Assembly (NCBI GenBank): GCA_963082975.1
Contig: OY720348.1
Span: forward strand, 61,343,719 to 61,407,718
Reading direction: 5' to 3'
Length of the DNA stretch: 64,000 nucleotides
Source: Labia minor
Taxonomy: Eukaryota > Arthropoda > Insecta > Dermaptera > Spongiphoridae
The notes beneath the pieces were generated by a model, which had not been told where the DNA came from, did not search any database, and worked only from the letters and a program-made list of their open reading frames with translations. Numbering within the stretch: position 1 is the stretch's first letter; every line of letters starts with the position of its first letter. A program made the position numbers and the translations under genes. This document shows, one piece after another, positions 58,612 through 64,000 of this stretch.

Positions 58612-59010
58612 TATGCCGTATTCTCTACAGACAGCAAGACCATTATAAAATTCATAAACAAATGCATTATTGGCATACTTAGTAAATTGGTGCGGCATGT
58701 TTAAACGATAAACTTTGCCAACAAATCACAATAAAAGTGGAAAAATTGAGTGTAACAAGAGTGCACAACTTCACAGCTTGAAGATCAACACACTACTGTT
58801 GATAATCGATAATTACGATCATAGCAACCTATAGCAACAGGTGTATCAACAAATAACCGACGTGACCATAATTTGTTTGGGTTACAGATAAACAATAATA
58901 TCTCTATGCTGAAAAATATGGGACTCATGTTTTATGAAATATCTTATTCAAATACGTCGATACTACAATCTCTTAAAATATTTACTATTCTTCTGAAACA
59001 CCCTGTATAT
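58612..59010. repeat. Possible transposon remnant with ACACCCTGTATAT
   Basis: About 58612-59010 is of balanced composition and ends in CTGAAACACCCTGTATATAT. The inverse, ACAGGGTGTTTCAG, is a recurring terminal motif of invertebrate DNA transposons. No matching second end found. Confidence 0.35.
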
Positions 59011-59060
59011 ATAAAACAAGAAACATTCTCGAAGAAATATGCTTTGTTGAATTTTTGATA

Positions 59061-59860
59061 AGTAGAATTTTTGCGATGACATACCTCAAGTGAGCGGCGG
59101 CCACTAGCCTCGGAATCCATGATTGACATTTCATAGGAATGATTCATGCATAATCAAATGACAAATGAAATTCAATGAATAAATGAAATGTTCAAGGAAG
59201 AAATGTTAAAATGCGATAAAGCATGTATTTTTAATAATAATAATGATAATTGATTAAATACAAAAATCCTACTTTACATGTTGTTTTTTAAAAAAAAAAA
59301 AATAATAACAGTAACACATTTATAGAAATAATAATTTTGCTTTTTCAAATATTATGATTTTTTGATTTTTTATATGATTATATTAAATTCAAAAATCTTA
59401 TAAATATTGATAAAATATTGATTTAATTAATTTATAAATAATTATTAATTATCAAAAGAAAGATTCAAAAAAATATTTATCTATATGTGTAACTATATAA
59501 ATATTGATATATAGAAATAGAGAGTTATATATAGAGAGAGAATATATTATAATATTATAATAAATTGAAAAATCCATTGAAGAAATTAATTGTCAATATA
59601 AATAAAAATCAAATATTTTATATAGAAAAATTAAATAAACAAAAATAAACAAATAAACAATACAACAACTCCTTTTAGTATTTTCAACTTTTAATGATTA
59701 TAAAAAAAAAATGTTGATATAAAAACCAGGTATTTATTGAATATTAATATTAAAAAGTTTTTAATAATTTCAATATAAATTTTAAATAAATATTAGTTTT
59801 ATTTATTTATCTATCAATAAATATGTATATATATATATTATATATTATATATAAAACATC
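59061..59860. other. Gene-free AT-rich stretch
   Basis: Only AT-rich low-complexity sequence, including GAGAGA near 59533 and (TA)n just before the SINE. Confidence 0.55.
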
Positions 59861-60130
59861 TGACTTTTGTACGCCCTACGCAAGGACAACGCCAATCAAG
59901 TCGGTTATATCAATTAAATCATATAATCGGAATCAACCCCTCTACCTTGATTTTTTTGATCGGAAGCACTACTTTTTATCAAGTAGCTTCCCAATTTTGA
60001 TCTCGGAGGCTGAGTTGACTCTGTCCCATAGACCACAGATAGAGAAATTCCCCTGCAAGTTCTGTTACTTGAAACCCGAGACTACGGGAATGTGAGCCAG
60101 CTACGCTACCTCCCACCCTGTAGCGCCTTC
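59861..60130 (-). mobile_element. tRNA-derived SINE, full-length copy
   Basis: In reverse complement: GAAGGCGCTACAGGGTGGGA, A-box-like TAGCGTAGCTGG, then the shared body with TCTATGGGACAGAGTCAAC and GGAAGCTACTTGATAAAAAG, ending GTACAAAAGTCA. It is flanked at its 5' end by (TA)n (60132-60159). The 90-codon plus frame over it is a shadow. Confidence 0.87.
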
Positions 60131-60131
60131 T

Positions 60132-60159
<28 letters not shown>

Positions 60160-60162
<3 letters not shown>

Positions 60163-60338
60163 TATAATATTAATAGATATAGATATATAGAAGGAATATG
60201 GTTGCTACAGTCAAGAATTTTCGAATTTATTAACGTTGCAGAGTTATTGAATTAAAATTGAATTAAAAATTATTATTATTATTATTTCAGAAGCTTAATT
60301 ATTATTTTTGGTGTGTTATATACATATAAAATATATAG
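60160..60338. other. Spacer
   Basis: AT-rich sequence with (TTA)n near 60268-60284, leading to a possible splice acceptor at 60337-60338. Confidence 0.3.
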
Positions 60339-60570
60339 GTAGTGGAAGAGAAGGTGAAATTTCGAAACTTGAACAATTTTCAACTCGAGATTTCATTGTT
60401 AATAAAATTTCAAAAATTTTCCCTTGCCATAAACGTAATTTCGGGTAGCCTAGAAATACATAACGAGATAGTAAATATTATTTTAAAATTATATCGTCGC
60501 TCTCAGCTAGATCAGGATCGAAACAAAATCAATCAAGTTACTGATATAACTTTCCACAACAAAGCAGAAG
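60339..60570 (+). CDS. Possible exon, unknown protein
   Basis: A 77-codon open stretch between an acceptor-like ATATATAG and a good donor (GCAGAAG|GTAAAG). The product contains EEKVKFRNLNNFQLEISLL, GSLEIHNEIVNIILKLY and RRSQLDQDRNKINQVTDITF, with charged residues regularly spaced and little low complexity, unlike most frames here. I recognise no family, and the upstream sequence is AT-rich without a clear branch or polypyrimidine tract. This is the best-looking exon candidate in the window, but a chance frame is still more likely than not. Confidence 0.22.
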
Positions 60571-60747
60571 GTAAAGATAAAAATAGTATATAATAATATT
60601 ACTATATATTAGAATAATTTAAATTTTAAAAATCTAATTCTTACGAAAAGGATATTTCCAAAGAAATATTTGGAAAACTCTTAATTTTTTTTTTTTTTTT
60701 GGAAATTTTTACCCTTGTGTGTGTGAGCGTAAATATACAATAAGTGG

Positions 60748-60791
<44 letters not shown>

Positions 60792-61301
60792 AATTTGTCT
60801 AAAACTTATGCAATCTACTTTTCTTTTATAATTCATAAAACTTCAAGATCCTTTGAAAGTTGTATAAGATTCAGAGGCTTCAAAGATAAAATCTTTAAAC
60901 GACATGGTTGTTAGATCTTGTATCTATAAATTTAAAAATAAAAATAAAAAAAAAAAAAAAAAAAAATTAAAATAAATTAAAATTTAATTTTCCAACTCAA
61001 ATAAATACTCGTTTTATATTATTATATTTAAACATCTATCTTATTAAATATTTGAATAATATAAATGAATTCAATATTTTATATTTTCAATTTTGTTGTG
61101 TTCTATTGTTTTTATTAATTACATTTTAATAAGTATTTATTAAATATATATTCATTTATATATTTATTGTTTTCTAACTTCGTATATAATAATAGTGATG
61201 ATTTGTATTGTTAGTCAATTATGGAAAGATTGATTGTATTTTAGTTGAAATAAGTAGTATATGATGATATTTTTTAACTTTTGTGAACACATTATTTATT
61301 A
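60571..61301. other. Gene-free AT-rich stretch
   Basis: Poly-T near 60686, (AT)19 at 60751-60788, A-run at 60949-60966. No gene. Confidence 0.55.
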
Positions 61302-61400
61302 ACTAGACGAACCCGTTGCAAACGGTGTTTGCAATTTAAGCTTAAACTGAATTTGTAACTAACTTCATAATGTTAGAGACATCACATACATACATACGAC
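61302..61400 (+). repeat. AACTAG-GAACCCGTTG dispersed repeat
   Basis: AACTAGACGAACCCGTTGCA then GGTGTTTGCAATTT, the same family as 24363-24530. It is followed by ACATACATACATACGACGG. Downstream GATGGCGCTCTC (61604) and the GCCATCTAGTG of the other copy may be parts of the same element. Confidence 0.5.
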
Positions 61401-62679
61401 GGAAATCATATTTATAGATATATAATTTTAATATATAAATTAAATTTCTACAAATAATAAAAATAAATTAATTAAAAATAAAATACATTTTTTGTGGAAA
61501 AAGAAAAAAAAAAAATAATCAAAAAAATTGAATTATTGAGAGTTCAAAATTATAGTGTCTTTCAAATGAAAGACCATTTTTAAAAAAAAATATATAAAAT
61601 ATAGATGGCGCTCTCATGAAGGCAATTAAAGAGGGAGAAAGAAAATCTATGAAGTGATGGAATCGGACTGTATGTGGGATAAGAAATCCATATTTTTTTT
61701 TAGATAGGGCAGGACGTTAATTCTCAAAGAGATAAAATGATGGATGGATAATTAAAAAATATAAAAGATTCATTTCAAAAGCAATGATTTTGAACGTCAA
61801 TGTCTAATGAAAACCGGGAGGTGGGTGGGTGGGGGGGGGATGCTTAAGGAGAGAGAGAAGTGTGTGTGTGTGGGGGGGAAGGAGAAATAAATGACCATCT
61901 ATTAAAATCTCAGCAAACACTTGAAATTGCGCGATTTATCATTTGGTTCTGGAAAAAGGATCGTGGCAAATATTTATTTCGGGTAGCTGAGAGCAATTAT
62001 TAACTACCGTGATGATAGAAGTCAGTTCTTCCGAAACGTCAACTGCGAAATAAAATATTTTCTTAAGTGTTGTTGTTTTTGGCTGACTTCACTCCAGCAA
62101 GCCAAGTCGGAAGTGGCTACAATATAAATCATCAGCCCCCCCCCATTCACCCCCCAAAAAAGTGGGAACGGATTAAGAAAAACCAATCGAAAGGGGACCG
62201 AATGGGAGGAAGAGGGGGTAGGAGGAGGCGATAAATAAAAATAAATAAACTAAAAAAAATAAATCCATCGATCTGATTGAGAATAGCACGCTTAATCAAT
62301 ATATAGAACTATCAAAGTACTTTTTAGTGGAAGTTGTTAATATCTTAAGATCATCTTTAAAGAACTTTTTCTTATGTTACCAAAAAAAAAAAAAAAAAAT
62401 AAAATAACATAAAAAAGAAGAAAATGAAGTTAAAATAAAGTTTTAGTGAAAAAAGATTAATGGAAATTCAATTGAACAAAAACAACTTGACACATTGAAG
62501 CTCTGGCCTTTATTGGCTCAATTATAAAGAATACACTTATTATAAACTCATTAATATTTACGGGGAGAGGGGGAGGGAGAACTTTCGTAGTGTAATAGAG
62601 ATATATCCTTCTATCGATAGATTAATATTAATAATTTTGTGATTTAAATAATTAGCAAAATATTGAAATTATCTATGGT
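61401..62679. other. Gene-free with G-rich tract
   Basis: A short-loop G-quadruplex motif lies at 61816-61839, and (TG)n then a G7 run at 61861-61877. 61960-62230 is balanced but unframed. Poly-A at 62382-62399. Confidence 0.5.
61816..61839 (+). repeat. G-quadruplex-type motif
   Basis: Four G tracts (GGG, GGG, GGG, G9) with loops AGGT, T and T, a canonical short-loop G4 pattern on the plus strand. Confidence 0.6.
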
Positions 62680-63178
62680 AATTATTCAAAACAGTCTTTA
62701 TGTCATGGATTTGGATAAAACTTTACCAGTGGATTCCTTTTTTAATTCCAAATAAACTTTTCTTATGTAATATTTGAGGGTCGCTTCTAGTTTACGAAAT
62801 AAAAATTATTAAAATTAAAATTATTAAATTCAATATAGCTATTAAATTTATTATATTTTATGTTTTATGCCACATGAGAGCTTTACTAATTTTCCGGTTT
62901 TTTTTTCGGTTCGGTTTGGATATAGAAAAATTAAAAAAATAATTAATTAAATAATTTCACTATATCCAAACCGACCTGAAAAAAACCCCCCGAAAATTAG
63001 TGAATAAGTGAATTATTAATGAATTAGTCAATTCATAACTAGTTAATCTGTCAAACTTTAATAATTTTTATCTCCTAAACGCAAAAATTGCATAAAAAAA
63101 GTTTATTTGGAATTAAAAAAGGAACCCACTGGCAAAGTTTTATCCAAATCCATGACATAAAGACTGTTTTGAATAATT
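62680..63178. mobile_element. Palindromic fold-back MITE, full copy
   Basis: Perfectly symmetric 23-nt termini (62680-62702 and 63156-63178, 23 of 23 pairing; AATTATTCAAAACAGTC...) flank TCATGGATTTGGATAAAAC and its inverse. The arms continue inward and meet at GGATATAGAAAAATTAAAA / CTATATCCAAACCGACC. About 499 bp, no ORF. Confidence 0.88.
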
Positions 63179-63476
63179 GCCTTATCTATTAATAGATCGA
63201 ACCAATCGAACATTTAATGATTGAACGAAATTTCTATTTTAGAATGTATACCAACACTTAATTCGATTAATGACAGATTGTTTATTAAAGAAATCGTGGA
63301 GTGCAATTAAATCCAAAATGAAGATCTCTTCACAGTGGAGTGGATATCATCTGGTCATTTATTTCAATTATGTGAACTGTTGAATAAATGAAATTATAAT
63401 AATAAATGGAGAGGCAAATATCCACCGCAAAACGACCGCAAACAAATAATAAAACGGAGAGGACTTCTCTCGTGTC
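63179..63476. other. No feature seen
   Basis: Balanced composition after 63290; no repeat recognised. Confidence 0.4.
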
Positions 63477-63706
63477 ATGCCACCGGGACTGCCAACTGCT
63501 AGTTATAATAGAAGAATGCAGATGTCAAGTTCTGTCAAATACGTCCAACCAATCGATTCATGGAGTTCAATAAAATTTCATCTCTCCAAGAAGCTCAAGT
63601 TGAATTGGAAATCTTCCGTTTCGATCATTTATTTATGGTCATCAAAGCACGAGTCAACAAATGGGATACGCTTATTGGATATTCGAATTAAAGAAGAAAT
63701 TCGAAA
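63477..63706 (+). CDS. Possible exon or ORF, unknown protein
   Basis: An ATG-started frame runs to 63914 (145 codons, the longest in the window). Its first 76 codons are well mixed (MPPGLPTASYNRRMQMSS; KYVQPIDSWSSIKFHLSKKL). The part after 63706, where a GTACGT donor lies, becomes AT-driven. A second frame in the same DNA (63512-63688, stop 63689-63691) is equally protein-like: MEFNKISSLQEAQVELEIF then RFDHLFMVIKARVNKW. Both frames cannot be right, so the case for either is weak. GC content is higher than nearby. No domain recognised, and the window ends before any partner exon. Confidence 0.2.
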
Positions 63707-64000
63707 GTACGTATACTTTTATTTATTTGACATAAACAAATATTCCTATCCACCACCCATTGCTAGGACATTTATATATTTATTTATTTTATCAAGTTTT
63801 AGTGTTATGAAACATGGCTATGACTTTAAAAATGCCTGTCGAGGGATTCCAAGGTCATCACTATTTCAGGATCATACACCACTAGAAAAAAAATATTTTG
63901 AAATCCAACATTAAAAATTTAATTAATAGAATGGTTAATTATATATTTAACAATAAATGAACCAATTTAGTGATTAAACTTTGTGACACATTTTACCAAC
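63707..64000. other. Window end, AT-rich
   Basis: The open frame continues to 63914 but with low-complexity composition. Nothing else seen. Confidence 0.4.

Noticed and set aside
59823-60095. 90-codon plus-strand ORF, with a similar one at 12979-13239
   Set aside because: Both are reverse-strand readings of the tRNA-derived SINE; their similarity reflects the repeat, not a gene family.

Overview
This window is very AT-rich eukaryotic DNA, almost certainly nuclear and from an invertebrate animal. The evidence is the density of short DNA transposons with animal-type termini (hAT, pogo/Tigger-like, piggyBac-like, Helentron-associated), tRNA-derived SINEs, a LINE C-terminal remnant, and abundant (AT)n, poly-A/T, (GATA)n, (TC)n and (TG)n tracts. 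There are no operons, ribosome-binding sites or long ORFs. An arthropod is a reasonable guess, but the sequence does not fix the clade.

I find no host gene that can be asserted. No open frame exceeds about 145 codons and none has a recognisable host domain. Five short frames are recorded as weak exon or ORF candidates (near 5.0, 25.7, 30.1, 60.4 and 63.5 kb). The only recognisable coding relic is the C-terminal tail of a LINE ORF2 near 46.9 kb on the minus strand. The window reads as a large intergenic or intronic tract.

What can be annotated is a mobile-element landscape. (1) Non-autonomous hAT elements fall in four or five terminal-repeat groups, several with 8-bp target duplications (about 0.1, 6.8, 16.9, 21.5, 31.0, 35.0, 43.4, 50.0, 50.8-51.9 and 55.5 kb). 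(2) A Helentron/DINE-1-like family carries a (GTCY)n array and, in most copies, a pair of perfect CRE palindromes (about 3.3, 4.0, 15.2, 45.3 and 50.9 kb), with a diverged subfamily at 1.8 and 54.3 kb. (3) A related mosaic family shares its core but has other ends (18.0, 19.3, 33.7, 47.1 and 48.3 kb). (4) A palindromic fold-back MITE occurs at 8.6, 21.1, 23.0 and 62.7 kb. (5) Pogo-like MITEs lie at 29.6, 39.0 and 56.6 kb. (6) tRNA-type SINEs lie at 6.1, 13.0, 26.3, 41.0 and 59.9 kb. Single elements include an 83-bp TTAA-flanked piggyBac-type MITE (30.6 kb), a MITE with a 10-bp target duplication (14.7 kb) and a long-TIR MITE (10.5 kb).

Nested insertions give relative ages. Two Helentron-like copies sit in opposite orientation inside one TA-flanked MITE (3.2-4.8 kb). 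Another sits inside a hAT MITE (50.8-51.9 kb), which also carries a coding-like foreign segment. A hAT MITE is inserted in the terminal repeat of a different MITE at 7.0 kb.

Other structures are an adjacent pair of perfect hairpins at 32.3 kb, a 30-bp perfect palindrome at 37.7 kb, an imperfect tandem triplication at 53.0-53.6 kb, and a structured repeat pair at 31.1 and 32.5 kb. Nothing seen amounts to a convincing new gene system. The most interesting points are the symmetric but copy-specific ends of the fold-back MITE, the dispersed paired CREs, the double hairpin and the captured segment.
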